Below, piece by piece: positions 50,886-64,000 of a DNA stretch of 64,000 nt (its first letter is position 1; each line of letters begins with the position of its first letter). Under the pieces are notes generated by a model that worked only from the letters and a program-made list of their open reading frames with translations, had not been told where the DNA came from and made no database searches. Source of the DNA: Mytilus trossulus (taxonomy: Eukaryota > Mollusca > Bivalvia > Mytilida > Mytilidae); contig NC_086376.1 in the NCBI RefSeq assembly GCF_036588685.1, positions 28,371,930 to 28,435,929 on the forward strand, written 5' to 3'. A program made the translations under genes and the position numbers.

Positions 50886-53800
50886 CTGTTTTAACATTTT
50901 TTCCTGCTTTATACATATTATTAAACCAGTTCACCCGCTTTCTTCTACTCGTGTTGCTATAATTATTTTTTTCAGACATGTGATAATTCCATGCTATCAA
51001 TATTGATAGAGATTTTTAAATATTAATTTTCGACAAAAAAAATAAACATTGGAAATGGGCATAAAGTGCACTTCAGAAACTTCAGCTAAACTGCACGTAA
51101 AATGAGCAAATTTAAGTGCGATAACGACACTTGATTTTTTTCTCACGTTTCCAATTTAATCAATGAAGGAATTAAACAAATAAAATAAACCAGAATCTAT
51201 TGTCTTTTAACTACTTCTTTACATGTATGTACTCATTGACTGTAACCCATCAGAATCTGCATCAATTACTAACCATTCACATATTCCTCATCAAAGAATT
51301 TCAAAGGTAAATCATAAAACAGAAAACCAATTTCAAGTTATAGAAATTTTGTAAAACCTTGATATAAGAATGCGACTTCCATGTAATGTTCTTATTCCAT
51401 ATAATTGTTCAGTTCAGGACAGCTCACGCATGTCATTATGACCAATTAATTGACTCTTGTTTAATGATTTATAGCAAAAGCGAACACTTTCCACACTAGA
51501 GATCATTGGTAACTGAAATTATCATATATATATAACTGTTTACAGTAATGCGATCAAGCTTCAGTCTAAACAAGTTGTTTTTGTTATTTTTTCTGTCATA
51601 TAAAAGTTCAGAAGAAAAATACAAACTATGAATATTAACCTTAGAATGTTAATATTAAAGATATTATAATATAAAATTGTTAAAATTTATGAATTGAAAT
51701 TGTGGAAACTTTCTTTTAAAAATCTAAGCAACTGCACGACAGTAATCAGTAGTTATGCATAGGTAATATTGGTGCAACACCACATAGTGAACTAAATGAC
51801 ATATTCAGGATCTCCGTTAATAAGTCTGAAGCTAAAACACAGACCCAAGCCTTTATTTTAATGTAAATTATAAACCGTCTGATAGAAAGCATGAAAGACT
51901 AACGTTTCCGTTTAACACGAGGAAGGTTGAGTTTTTATTTCTTTGCTTCCGACATTAATATTCATTTTCAGGGAAGAGCTTTTAATCTGATTGTGAACAA
52001 TCTCGATACTATACTAATAGTATACATAAATCTACAAGTTGAAACGTACTGTGTGACTGTATGGCTGTATTAGAATTCAGTCTATTTAAGTAAATCTGAT
52101 CAAATAAAACATCATTCTTCCTCTGAACAAGTTGTCAGAAAATAGAATGACCATAAAATACGCTCTTTATATAGTAGCAATCATGCAAGTTTGTCAACAC
52201 CCGATATGCATCCGGTAATACTTGTTCAAATTATTGGTCTTAAGCTCTCCATGTTTTTTTTTATTGTATTTGTTTTAATTTTACGACACATTATCTAGTT
52301 ACGTTAAGGGAGGAAGGTTTGAGGTAAGACTATTTAAGACATTTTAAGCCCGTACCAAACCGTTTGTTAATGTGGTTTGTTCTACTGTCCAATATGTTTG
52401 GTAATTCCAATCGTTTTTTTTAGTGAATCTATTAAAAAATCGAGAAATGCTCAAATTACATTTTTTAATCTCTTGTGAAATGTGTCTTGTCAAACCTGAC
52501 ACATTGGCACATCTATAAAAGTTTTAATTTATAATAATAATAATAATAACCTGCAAACACAAAACATTACCTTCTCTCTATGTCAACTTTTTATATTAAG
52601 TCATGGCTGTTTTGTTTAGCTATCTATACGTTAGTTTTGCCCTACAATTGCTATGTATACAATGTGTAGATTTATTATTAACTAACTCCGAGTTTCTATG
52701 ACAAAAAAAAAAAGCTGAAGACATCGATATTGACCGTTGTGAAGTCATATAGAACGGAAACAGTTTATATTCCACAAAGAAATGCAATAACATGTCTGTT
52801 TGAGGAATAAAAGGTTAATTCTATGATTTTCAGCTTTAATTATATACAATTCATAAAAAATAAATAGGTGTTATTTCAAATCTGCAGGAAACATAGCAAT
52901 TTACTAAAACAGAATTGAACGAGCAGCATGATAATTATTTCAACAATAAATGGATAAACAAGGATTGAATAGCTGTCAAAATGGCACTGATTTGCGCAAT
53001 TGAACCAAAGACTATTTGTACAAATTTTATTATTGAATTTCAATCTCCAAGCAGACACGAAATATTTACATATCCACTGATCGTTGAAGAGGAGTACGTG
53101 CATTTACTTGAGAGAAAAAACACAGAGTAAAGTGAACTACAACAGAAGTCGTCAAGAATATGTGAATACTATTGTAGTATTCTAGAAATAAAGGGTTTGT
53201 AAGCATGGCTGATTCTCCGACAACCTACCCTACAATACAAGTTCTAGATTGTGTCACTGTAACATTATTTGTGTTAGTTTTGCTCGATCGCATTATTTTC
53301 TATGTTGACCGTGTTTGACTTTTCTTCATAATTTTGGACCTGGTCTCGTCTTCGTATCTTCGACTTTTGTTTTATTACTGCACTTATTTAGACATATATA
53401 TCTCGAATGGTACGGTGAACTTGCTCAATATTTCTAATTTTGTTTATACAAATAGCCATGTATATTTAACTCGATTGTGTCGCCTAAAACATATTATTGA
53501 TGTATGAGTGGACAATTTTAATGAAAAAATGTTTACATGTTATAATGTCGTGGAATTTCCTAATTAATAATAAATTTAAAAACTAAAGTTGGAGCATTAA
53601 AAAAAACCAACACTATAGATTATTAATCCGTCTACATGATTTTGAATATGGGAGAAAAAGCAGTAACTGTTGCAGTTTTTTCAATACGATCAAAATTTTC
53701 AGAAATATGTAGTTCTAACTAAGATAAAAATCACATATCATAATAAAGTTTGTCAAGAAGGAATATAGGAAATGTCCTTTGGATTTTTTAAAACACATAT

Positions 53801-56800
53801 ATTGTTTTCAAATCTTTGATTCACTTATATGTCGTCCTTTGCTTTTAATAGTCGCAATGGGAAATTAATAGTTTTTTCTTTTGAACCATCAGACAGTGAC
53901 TATCTAATACACATTTATTTAATGGTGTGAAAATTTACAATAGATAAAAGTCATTTCAATGAAACACTAGTCAATAAAGGACATATAAAAGCTGTCAAAA
54001 TGGTTAAAAGTGTTTCATGTTATAACATCAGTTAGTAATCCCACACGAAAGAGCAAGCAATAAGGAGTAGTTATTGTATATGACTAAAGCCACTTAACTA
54101 GAAACAATGTGATAACAGAACGATCACAAATTCCTTCTTGTCTCCGAGCAAACCACAGATAGATACGTGTTTTCTTGAAATATAAACTCAGATTTACACC
54201 ATAATGCCAAAAAATAAACACCAATATTTAGAAAATGTCCTTGAATAGTCACTTTATACTTTTAGGCAAAATAGCAACACTAGCAGTACTGATACTATTA
54301 TTGAGGCTTACTCTGACTAAATAGTGCATTATCAAATTTGCCCTTTTAGAGAGTAAAAAAGGATAAGAGTAAAAAATGTTGGACATATAACGCACCACAA
54401 TATCATTCATCTACCTAGAAGTACATACAAAACAGATTGGCATGTGCATGTTCTTCATCGTTTGGAATTCCATCATTATAAAATTGTAGGAATGTGGACC
54501 TTGCACAGCCATTTCAACGTGTCAAGTTATCTTTTAGCCAGTATTATCCAGTTTAATTGTTTCCAAACCAAATATTTCGTTTGATTGAGAAGATACAACT
54601 ATCTCTAAAGGAAAATCAGTTTCACGGACAACCCCTTTATGCGACTGTAAAACTAGATTTGTCAAATTTTCAATGGATATTTTACCCTCAAAATTACCAA
54701 TTCATAGTCAAAGCATATGACTCAGATTCCTTTGCAATCTGCGTTGAGTGGGGTATTATAATTAAATGGAGTTGTTTGGATTGTTCGTTACTAATGTGCA
54801 CTAAAATGCCATGAAAATGCCACCAGTCTAAAAACCATACATATCAAAGAATTGAAAACGAATGAATAAAAAAAAATAAAATTTTAAAAGATTTTGAAAT
54901 GTCAAGAACATATCACACATGACTGCTGCTTTTATTGAGAGACCCGTACAGATATTAATTGTGTGCATTACTATTGTCAATCTAAGGTATGATACTGTGG
55001 ACAATGTCGATTACATAGTCATTGAAATACGGAGGGTGCTTGAATTCAAAAAGAGGCAAGGTTAGCCAAGCCTTCTTGAAAGATGACAATGGAAAAGATG
55101 ACTGGTATAAATCTATATTTTCAGCGATAGAAGGATGAAAAAGAGAAAAAATACAACATGAATTTTATAACTGTAAGACATTCAAAAACCTGTTTTGAAA
55201 TATCCTGTCATCACAATGATTCAGTTTGGAATGCAGACGTTTCAGTAAATGTAAAACAGGCAATATTCAGGTATTTCACTATTCAAATTTCCTATATATG
55301 ACATCGTAATTTCTTCAAAAAACAATCTTGTTAAATTCGTGTTTAATGAACCGATACTGAAGATGTCATTGAATGAACTGGACAAAGGTCAAACACTATA
55401 TATAGAAAAGAAAAAAAGCTATAAAAGGATCTGTCACACGAGGAACATATTTCTTTTGGTATATTAAGAAGACATGAAGCGATTGTCAAGAAGGAAACAA
55501 CACAAAGAGGTACACGAGAATGATGGTAAAACACAACACTATTTACAGTCTCTTACAGCATAACCAGTACATGTTACGGTAAAATATATGTTTAGTGGAT
55601 ATGAGCTATTAATTTCAAGAGGTAGAGAGGTAGTGCGGGGACTGGCAAAAACATACAAATATACATTAATTATTTAGATAGTAACTTTGTATGCAGACCA
55701 CTCATACCTACCGGCACGCTAACAACACTAGCATATCATGGATGATGATTTTGGGACAAGATTCCAGTTTTCCTTTTTTTGTACCAAGGACACATTTCTA
55801 CAAAGGATGTGCTGCCGCTACTTATTATACCAAGGCTAACCCTTATCAGATACTAGTACTATACTCCCACTTTTAAAATATAAGATGATATACATAGGTT
55901 TTCGCTGGGAATCTAGTTTATGCTTTAGAATGTGATTAATACTACCCTGTGAATTTGATATACTTTTATCATAACAGTGAGGTTATATTCACTTTCAACT
56001 TTGTACAACTAAAGAGTTGGAATTAATCAATACTTATGTCTGGAATGAACACTTTAATCAAGTACATGCAACTAAGTGATTCAAACGCAGACGCTTATTT
56101 CTTTCATCATGCGACAGTAAACATTACCTGGCAGGATATACCTTCATCTGGAACACTCAACCGTAAACGTCTCAAAGCCACGGATGTATTAAATACATAA
56201 AAAGGATAACTTTGTTTGGTCTCTTTACATATTTTTATGGTTAAGTAACCAATACTTAAGTTTTCATGTGTAAGTCAGTTTCTCAGTTTTTGAAATTTAT
56301 ACGTCAACTCACTGTGTTAAAATGATTTGAAAAGAGGAGCAAAAGATACCAAAGGGACAGTCAAACTTATAGATCGAAAATAAACGGACAACGCCATGGC
56401 TTAGAAGGAAATGAGTTTATTTCTATCATCATATAAACAGATGCGGAGAAAATTTATAAAAGAGGCAGATCAATTTCTTCACTTCATTTCGGTCACAAAA
56501 ATTTGGAAAACTATTAAGTAAATGGCCATTTCATTTTTCGGAAAGGTGGCGGAATGCTTGGAATGTTAAAACATATGTTCATTCTTATGAAAAAAAAATG
56601 ATCCTGGTACTGAAGAAAAACAATGACTTATTGGCCTTGATATTAATCGAATGCACTCGAAAAGCTGTATATCTGTGAAAGTAAATAATTTTGTTCCAGG
56701 GTAAAATGATAAGGATGAGTTGAAATAAAATATGTTTGTCAAGTGAGCGATTCTAGGACTCGATCTAACTTTGATAGATCTTCATTTACTGGCCATTTGA

Positions 56801-57716
56801 TTAATATACTAGTCAACAAAATAAACGATTAAAAACTTTGGAATAAAATTTATCAAAAAGTATTAAATATAAAACAACATAAAATACAGTATTTTAAAAA
56901 GCTTTCATTTGCAATGTATGAGCATATGATAATGAGAACAAAGTCCTGTCGGAAAGTAACGAAATAACGTGTAAACGATCTTAGGCTGCAAGTTATTTTT
57001 GCGGAAAGTTGGATACAAATCGACACATAATTTCAAAAGTACTAAATTTATTTTCAAATTTGTTTAAAAATATTCAATATGCTAATCAAGTCATGTTCAT
57101 ATTGTAACTAATAGGTTGAAATAATGTATTTTTTTTTTAAAAATTTTGGTAAAACAAAGTGCTTTTTGAAATCTCAAAAAATGAAAAAAAAAGAAAAAAA
57201 TGTTTTCGTCTAGATCAATTTTCTAGATAAGAAAAGAACAAGCTGTAAATTTTGAATCGTTCGGATTAGTTTTAAGATTATTATTTTGTTTTTTAATTTC
57301 ACTTTACAAACAAACAAAAAAACAACAAACAAACAAATATTTTATTTGCCAATCACGGCGCCCATAATGAGCAGAATAATTATAATACAATTTTCAAACA
57401 TAATGTAAAGTAAATTCAAAATAGGTTAAACAAAGTACATAATATGATTGATTTTGATTTAGTTGATTGATATAATATTAAAGAAAATGAAGTAGGCAAT
57501 TTGTAAATAATAAACATATATAATACAATATGACCATTACACATACTGTCTATGGTAAATCAATGGATATTGTATACATTTGAACGATTTCTTGTGGGCC
57601 GAACTTTGTTTTACAAATCAAGAAACAGACTGTGCGTTTAAAAAAAAGAATTGATGACAAACATTGTCTTAACCTTTCAATGAGAGGTTGGCGTCTTTAG
57701 TTATAACTTCTGTTAT
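50886..57716. other. Gene-free stretch, few recognisable elements
   Basis: AT-rich. Contains a (TAA)n run near 52532-52551 and one repeat fragment at 56335-56410. The longest frames (for instance 54557-54814 plus, 52876-53103 minus) show no family resemblance, splice context or signal peptide. I cannot support a gene. Confidence 0.5.
56335..56410 (+). repeat. Dispersed repeat fragment (GATACCAAAGGGACAG family)
   Basis: AAAAGATACCAAAGGGACAG, TCAAACTTATAGATCGAAAA and ACAACGCCATGGCTTAGAA match the head of the family at 9575. Confidence 0.55.
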
Positions 57717-58985
57717 TAAAATTGTCGTTTTTTGTAAATTGCAATTATTTCCAAATTAGTACTTTCATCTCTTTATAATTATAAGTTTTCATATTGTATC
57801 ATATGGTTGAATTCAACTTTATATTGACAATTAGTTTTTAATATAATACAAGTATCTTGGAGGAGGTCAGAAAGTTCTGGACCAAGCACGATTTACGTAT
57901 AGCTTAATTAAGTTTTATCATTGTCAAGCTGATATGAATGGCATTTAAATAGTATAATAATTGAAACGACAATTATCCGGCCTGTTAGTTTAGAACAACT
58001 GCAGAAACTGCTGTTTTTGCACAATTGCTCATTATAAATTTTATAACTTTTATAAAGAGAAAAAGTTAATTTCCCTTGCAAGTGTTTTTCCGTAAAGTAT
58101 CAACTTGAAACAGACTATTGCATAATCTGGAAACTACAAATAAACATAAAAGCTGCCTTTTTAGTTTGCAGTGTGATATTCATATTTAAAATCACAATAT
58201 TATTCAGCGCTAACTTTTGCTGTTAAAGAAATTTAAGGATTTTTGAAATCTTTGACGCGGTTTTGTAATTTTTTTCTTTACATTCTAACACTGCTTGGAT
58301 TTGACTAAAAAGCACAATTTGCCAGTTTAATTCCTTTAGAATTTTAGTGTTTTGTTAAACCGTCCTACTTATTATTTTTCAAGATGCTGCTAAATTAAAA
58401 AAAATTATATATATAGCTTTTTATTTAGAAACATTAGCATTGTTGTGAATGGAATATAAACACTCACACTCCACATAATGTTGTCTTTCAATGCTGATCA
58501 AAAATTGATGCAATGATTCAGTTAACTGTTTGTTCTACTTCTGTCAAATGTTTACATCATTTACGGGTAGTTGTATGTCTCGTATCTTTCTCTCTGTGTA
58601 AGGGTTTGAAACAAATTCATAGTGAGTTTATAATTATGCGGTTGAGTCAAACTTAAGTAACCTTTTCCTCTCTCAAAATGTTATAACTGGTTCATAACAA
58701 TTCATAATACTGGGACTAGTGCAAAATAATAAAAGTGATAAAGCACTAAATATATTAGTATAACCACGAAACAGTTTAAGCAGTTGTTAAATTAGTAAGT
58801 TTACTGCACACAAAAACTAACCCTTTGCGTTGCATAACAACTTGGCACAGGCAATGTAGTTAAATTCAAATTAACAAATTTGTCGTTTGCTGGGGATATT
58901 TTATTTTATCATTTTTATTCAACAGTTACGTAATTTAGTGCAAGTGTTGAATGATTTAACTTTTCAAATTACATAATCTCTAAAA
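57717..58985 (+). repeat. Old non-coding duplication, copy A
   Basis: Shares an ordered series of blocks with 60590-62190. These include ATACAAGTATCTTGGAGG, CAAGCACGATTT, TTTTATCATT, TTCCCTTGCAAG, CAATGTAGTTAAATTC, ACAGTTACGTAATTTAGTGC and AATGATTTAACTTTTCAAAT. Identity is moderate. Copy A lacks the two insertions found in copy B. No coding frame is conserved between the copies. Confidence 0.65.
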
Positions 58986-58989
58986 AATG

Positions 58990-59115
58990 AAAACAACACG
59001 TTATAAATTGCATGCGTCCGAAGTGCTATTCAGGATTAACTTCATCAGACGAATCTTTGTAAGCCAAGGATGTGTTATCGTCTGGTGTATCAAATTATAA
59101 GCTTGGTATCTTTGA
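58990..59115 (+). repeat. Dispersed repeat, diverged relative of the hammerhead element end
   Basis: CATGCGTCCGAAGTGCTATT and ATCGTCTGGTGTATCAAATT, then TTGGTATCTTTGATAACTA. The latter part resembles the region just after the ribozyme in other copies (CGTCTGGCGTA...CCTGGTATC). No CTGATGA...GAAA core. Confidence 0.4.
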
Positions 59116-60589
59116 TAACTACTAGAACCCTAAATACCATAAGTTGGTATGAAAACACTCTTGATTTTTTTTATGTTCTACGATTGCTGTCTATTGTAAT
59201 TTATATAGCATATCCATACCAGATATGGGATGTTGGTATCTGTTTTCGACTAAACCATTTCAATATGAGTAAATTTCTCCTTCAGATTTGTTTACGAGGT
59301 ATATTGAGGAGAACTGTTGTTTACGAAAGATAGCAACACTGAGCGTTTATTTTCTTGTCTTGTATGCTTTATAGTGCAAACGAATGATTTTGTATAGGGG
59401 TGTTAAAATATCATAAGTTACATAATGTGTAAGTGTAATTCGATATATATATATATATATAGGGCCAGTAAATTTGATATCTGAGAGCAAAGCTCTATAA
59501 ACTTGTCAATCAATTTTGCGTATCTGCTTTGCAAATAAGTAGATGTGTAACGTGAGCCAATGAGAAATTTCCCCGTCAAAGTTTCAATGCATAAACACAT
59601 TTTCAGGTCAAAGTACGGCCTGCTTTATGCCATTTTGTTTTTCATGTTAATTTATTTGTTTGTTTACAAATGATTAAAATTATAACACCATGTTACCGCT
59701 GTACTACAATTTTTGACATGTTTACCTATTATGTCTGTTTGTTTAGTTCACACATTGTTATCTATATAATGGAAGTTTATGCAACTTACATACAAGTGAG
59801 AGGTTAAGCTATTTATAAAACCGGGTTAAATCTACCATTTCGACACAAGAAAATGTCTGTACAAAGTCAGGAATATGACAGGTGTTATCAATTCGTTTGT
59901 TGTGTTTTGAGCTTTCGGTTTTGTTTGCTTTGGGGCTTTCCGTTAGAAATTTCCTCGGATTATGGTATTTTTGTTATTTTAGTTTTTGAACTTTTTTCGG
60001 TTCGCCTTATTTGCATTTAATTTATTTCAATCCACTTAAAACAGCTTTCAGCTAGATAGCAACACATCGTCAATAACAGATAACAATGCCGCTCAATTTT
60101 ACTCTTTTTAATAAGTTTTTTTTCAAGTACGTTTTTCTGACAATATCAATTAGTTTATGCATCAACGATATATTTTACGTCTAAAACAGGTAACTTTATT
60201 GTATTGCAGGTAGTAAGTCAAAGACAATTGATGTTAACCCATCCATTGCATATTAATTAATCTAGTTTTAACTGGTCCTAACTGATAAAAAAGAAACTTC
60301 ATTTTTTCATTAAGTAAAGGTATACTTTCAACGGTTTACAATTTTTAAATGCCCTCCCATCAATGAATGCAACAAAGATGGCAACGCAAATGAATCAAAT
60401 AAATACAAGAAAAATTAGTCCTCAAGTTTTAAAGCCGATATGTAGTGAAATCAATGACTGATGCACTCATAGATGGCAAACCTAAAACAAAAGTGTCGTT
60501 TCACAATATATAGGCCTTTAATATATAATCTCCGTATGTTGCCAGTCATATATACTTGTGATATTTGCGTTTATTTCAATTTTAAGAAG
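59116..60589. other. Spacer between the duplicated blocks
   Basis: Contains a (TA)n run at 59443-59461 and, at 59865-59975, a reverse copy of the TCATATTCCTGACT family (GTCAGGAATATGACAGGTGT, GAAATTTCCTCGGATTATGG). No gene. Confidence 0.5.
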
Positions 60590-61104
60590 GTTTAACAACT
60601 GTCTTACATTAGAATCATTACATTGTATTAAGGAAACAATTATCTGATTTAACGAAAACTGCAACATTTACAATCTAGTGATTTAATTTCTATAGTTCCA
60701 ATAATTTTCGCCTGCTATCATATAGTCGAATTTAACGTTAAATTGTCTATCGGTTTTAATTAAAATACAAGTATCTTGGAGGTGGTCGCAACTCTGGATC
60801 AAGCACGATTTTGCCATCAACTTGAATTGGTTTTATCATTATTTAGCTGAAGTCAATGTCATTTAAAAAGGGTACTAATTGAATCCAGACAATCCTTTTG
60901 TCTATAAGTTTTAATTAGAGCAACTGATGATTTGATGTTATTACGCAATTGCACATCATGAAAATTACTTTATAAAGAGGAACGGTTCATTTTCCTTGCA
61001 ATCGTTTTACTAAAAGTATGAGCAAGGGGAAGTTGATGAGACGCACAGGAACTTGAATATTGCATTATCTCAATAATACAAATATGTATTTAAGCTTCCT
61101 TAAT

Positions 61105-61205
61105 TATTAAAAGAAGTGGTATGATTGCCAATGAGACAACTCTCCACAAGAAACAATGACACACACTTTAACAAATATAGGTCACACCGTACGGCAGTTT
61201 TATAT
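61105..61205 (+). repeat. Dispersed mussel-type repeat (GCCAATGAGACAAC family)
   Basis: GAAGTGGTATGATTGCCAAT, GAGACAACTCTCCACAAG and ATAGGTCACACCGTACGGC. It interrupts copy B of the duplication and is absent from copy A. Confidence 0.65.
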
Positions 61206-61462
61206 TCATTTTAAAACCTTATACATTATTTAGTGTTAATTTTTGCTGTAAAAGATTCTTAGGGAAAACATAAAAAAATCAATGAAGGCCAACACACCTT
61301 TATTCAAAAGTTTTGGTGTGGGGTGTGCAAGTGTACCGGTTTCAGTTGTTTCCAAACTAGTAATTTACTGCGCACAAAACCTATCCCTTGCGTTTGAAAA
61401 CCACCTGGCAATGTAGTTAACTCCAAGGCCACAAATACTAAGAAAGCAAAATTTGTCATTTA

Positions 61463-62079
61463 AGGTAGATAGGGTGTCTTCCTCCATCTTGGATTTTGAA
61501 GTACCAGAAATATCGCTCTAGATCTTTAATAGAATATGCACATTTTTAGCGTAGTAGGTAATTCATGTGTAAGAATTTGTATTCAAATATAGAAAATGAC
61601 ATTTTGTATCATAATTATGTTTGTATTTTACAAAAAACAGAAAACTTTTGTTTAATTCATTTTTTGCCAACATTGCCACATAAGGGGAGGTAACTCTAAT
61701 GTAAGGGCAGATAATTCAGATAAAGGTACTTTCACAATATAATGTGTTAGGAATTTACCTATTTTATTATGCAGCAAGATAAGGGTTCCAGGTACCCCAT
61801 TTTCTTTTTCTTTTCTGAAAGCATACTATTAAAGCTTTCTTCTCGTATTTTATCTCAAAATTCTATGATGTTGTTTTTCGTTAAAAGGCACAAAAAGGGT
61901 TTTCCATGCATTATCTATACAAAATCTGTCAATTTTGGGCAAAATGTATAGTGAAAATGAGCCCCGTCACGTGACTCTTTATCTTTTATTAATATTTTTT
62001 TTAAAAGCATGATATAAACTACATTTTGGCAAATTGTTAAAGAATTCTAAGTATTATAATTTAGACACCCCATCTACCT
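61463..62079. mobile_element. 617-bp MITE with TA target duplication
   Basis: AGGTAGATAGGGTGTCT and AGACACCCCATCTACCT are 17-bp inverted repeats with one mismatch, flanked by TA (61461-61462, 62080-62081), as in Tc1/mariner-type elements. The interior has TTGCCAACATTGCCACATAA and GGGGAGGTAACTCTAATG, which recur in molluscan DNA as I recall. The corresponding place in duplication copy A (about 58880) has no such insert. No transposase. Confidence 0.75.
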
Positions 62080-62439
62080 TAATGTGGATAACTAATTTTA
62101 TTATCTCGCATTGATATTGCACAGTTACATAATTCAGTGCGATAGTTAAATAATTTAACTTTCCAAATTATATAATCTTTAAAAAAACTTCATCTTATTC
62201 TAAATATTTTACATAATAATATTCATGAAGGGTGCATTTATCAACAGTAGATATTTGTATAATATAGAAATCAAGGATGCTATGCATAAAATCACATAAG
62301 TTAAAATATCCAATCGTTGTACTTATTTATCGTAGGACATGAAGAAAAAATCCATTCGTTCGGTATAAGCATAACTTAAACAGTTTGATGCAAATCAGCC
62401 CTGGTCTAAGACCTCTACGCACAAAAAGGCATTTGATAA

Positions 62440-62592
62440 GTAAAAATTAAAAAAATACTGAAATCTGAGGAATTTCAAAACGGAAAGTCCCTAATCAAAT
62501 GGCAAAATCAAATGATAAAACACATCAAACGAATGGACAACAACTGTCATATACATGACTTGGTAGAGGCATTTTCGAATGTAGAAAACGTA
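62440..62592 (+). repeat. Dispersed repeat (TCATATTCCTGACT family), truncated
   Basis: AAATACTGAAATCTGAGGAA, TTCAAAACGGAAAGTCCCTA, GACAACAACTGTCATATACA and GAGGCATTTTCGAATGTAGA. It stops after GTAGAAAACG. Confidence 0.55.
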
Positions 62593-64000
62593 TTTTTTCG
62601 TTTTACCGGCATGTCTTTTTATCTTTCAATTCATTTATTCTTAATGTTACCAATTTAACATTATCAAAATGTTTTCTCTGAAAATTGGTACTAGTATTGA
62701 GTAATTTTCAATAGTTTATACATTAGTTGCGATCTTGATATATTTTTATAACAATTCGATACATATATCTGCAATATAATCTGACAACGTTAAGAAACTG
62801 ATTCAAGAAGTGATACCTACTAATATCAGGTCTTGATGTTTGACAAACATTTTGTTAAACATCAGGAAATACTCAAACTTTTGTTTCTGCCAACTCGTTG
62901 ACAGAAACTCAAGGTTTATAAAGAAATACAATGCAAATCGTGGGCTTTTAATTAGTTTCCTGTTGTAACATTTTTAAAGTGTATTCCATATAATCTTTAT
63001 TTTCTATGAACTTGGGTTTAATTTGAAAAAAGGTAGCTAAAGACATATCATTTTGAACAAATATTAGAAATATTTATTTATGGACTTTTTAAAGGGGCAT
63101 TAGCCGATAAAATTATGTTGACCAAATTAAATACAATTCCCATATTTGATTTATAAAATAAAAAAACTTAATTTTTAATTACAATAAATCTGAAAAAACA
63201 ATTTCGTGTGTTTTTTTTTAGTCTAGACACCATTTGATAAAAAATCAAGATGACCTAAAAAGACTACCGGCGGTCACATTACCCGATATAACCAAAAACG
63301 TAACTTTAAATAGATTGTCACCTCGTATGCAATTGGACTTTTTAAGGTCTGTTTGATTTATTAATACAGGTTTAAAAACATCGTGCTCACCTGTATAAGA
63401 ATGTTTTTTTGTTGATCGAATTAATCGGCGAAATGGTTCACCTTTGTTTCACTTTGAATGCACATCGACATTATCTTCCTTTAAATGACTAAACACGACA
63501 TGTGTAACCAATCTCTTGGTAATAGGCCGAATTTACGGATTCAATAAGGTCACTTGTAAGGGCATATTTCATCAGCGATGTTTTTATCTTATTTTGACAA
63601 ACTTGTATTTAACTGGCTGATAAAAGGGAATTATCATTTCACTTTCACTAATGATAGATTTTTTTTTTAATATCTTAAGAATAAAATGTTCCGTGTTTAT
63701 CTGTGGAGGGGTACTTACGCGCTTCTCACGATACCTAATAAGGAAATCAACACAGTTTAAACTATGTTTATGTTGTGAATGTGTTTCAGTCAAATATTCC
63801 TAATCGCTGTCTAGCATAAAACAAGGAGTTTTCATACTTAAAAAGTTCATAAATGTGTTCGTGCAATTTTGATTCATGCCAATACTAATTAATAAGAACA
63901 TAAAATCTATGATCATTCAGAAATTATCTGATATATCCTTTGTATTTTATGTTGCTGAATTATATTATATTACCAAGTTCAATTATTATTCAATATTATA
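62593..64000. other. Intergenic, nothing recognised
   Basis: AT-rich to the end of the window, no gene or clear repeat. Confidence 0.4.

Larger units (their letters stand above)
60590..62190 (+). repeat. Old non-coding duplication, copy B with two insertions
   Basis: Counterpart of 57717-58985 (ATACAAGTATCTTGGAGG at 60767; CAATGTAGTTAACTCC; ACAGTTACATAATTCAGTGC; ATAATTTAACTTTCCAAATT). Relative to copy A it carries a dispersed repeat at 61105-61205 and a MITE at 61463-62079. Confidence 0.65.

Noticed and set aside
54557..54814. 85-codon plus frame as a possible gene
   Set aside because: No recognisable domain, signal peptide, splice partner or promoter; it is isolated in AT-rich DNA.

Overview
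This is eukaryotic nuclear DNA: AT-rich, intron-split genes, no operons and abundant interspersed repeats. Several repeat families here I recognise as typical of marine mussel (Mytilus-type) genomes, and the proteins look lophotrochozoan, so a bivalve close to Mytilus is the best guess. That is inference; no database was searched.

Three protein-coding genes can be assembled exon by exon, and all three read through with consistent splice phases. (1) Plus strand, 7698-14952, 8 exons: a secreted S1 (chymotrypsin/elastase-like) serine protease of 377 aa with a signal peptide, a Gly/Pro-rich linker, a six-cysteine clip-like domain and a complete protease domain. (2) Minus strand, 16546-24277, 7 exons: the cilia protein CFAP161, 293 aa. 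(3) Plus strand, 33687-40987, 3 exons: the Golgi PI4P-binding protein GOLPH3, 286 aa. The protease and CFAP161 are convergent (1.6 kb apart). CFAP161 and GOLPH3 are divergent, separated by 9.4 kb of repeats. From 40988 to the end (23 kb) I see no gene. The three genes have no obvious functional link.

The rest is mostly mobile-element material. The main items are: five partial or complete copies of a dispersed element carrying a type-I hammerhead ribozyme (one copy, 28784-28827, is intact with compensatory pairing); a sixth, truncated copy; a reverse-transcriptase remnant; a LINE interrupted by a 252-bp element with 9-bp target duplication that itself contains a hAT-like MITE; a 1.76-kb long-inverted-repeat transposon in GOLPH3 intron 1 carrying an internal array of GTTGCTAACGTNAC motifs; three elements with tandem-repeat cores; several foldback hairpins; minisatellites, including one in the protease gene made from the end of its own exon 5; and an old 1.3-kb non-coding duplication in the 3' third that gives an empty-site view of a 617-bp MITE.
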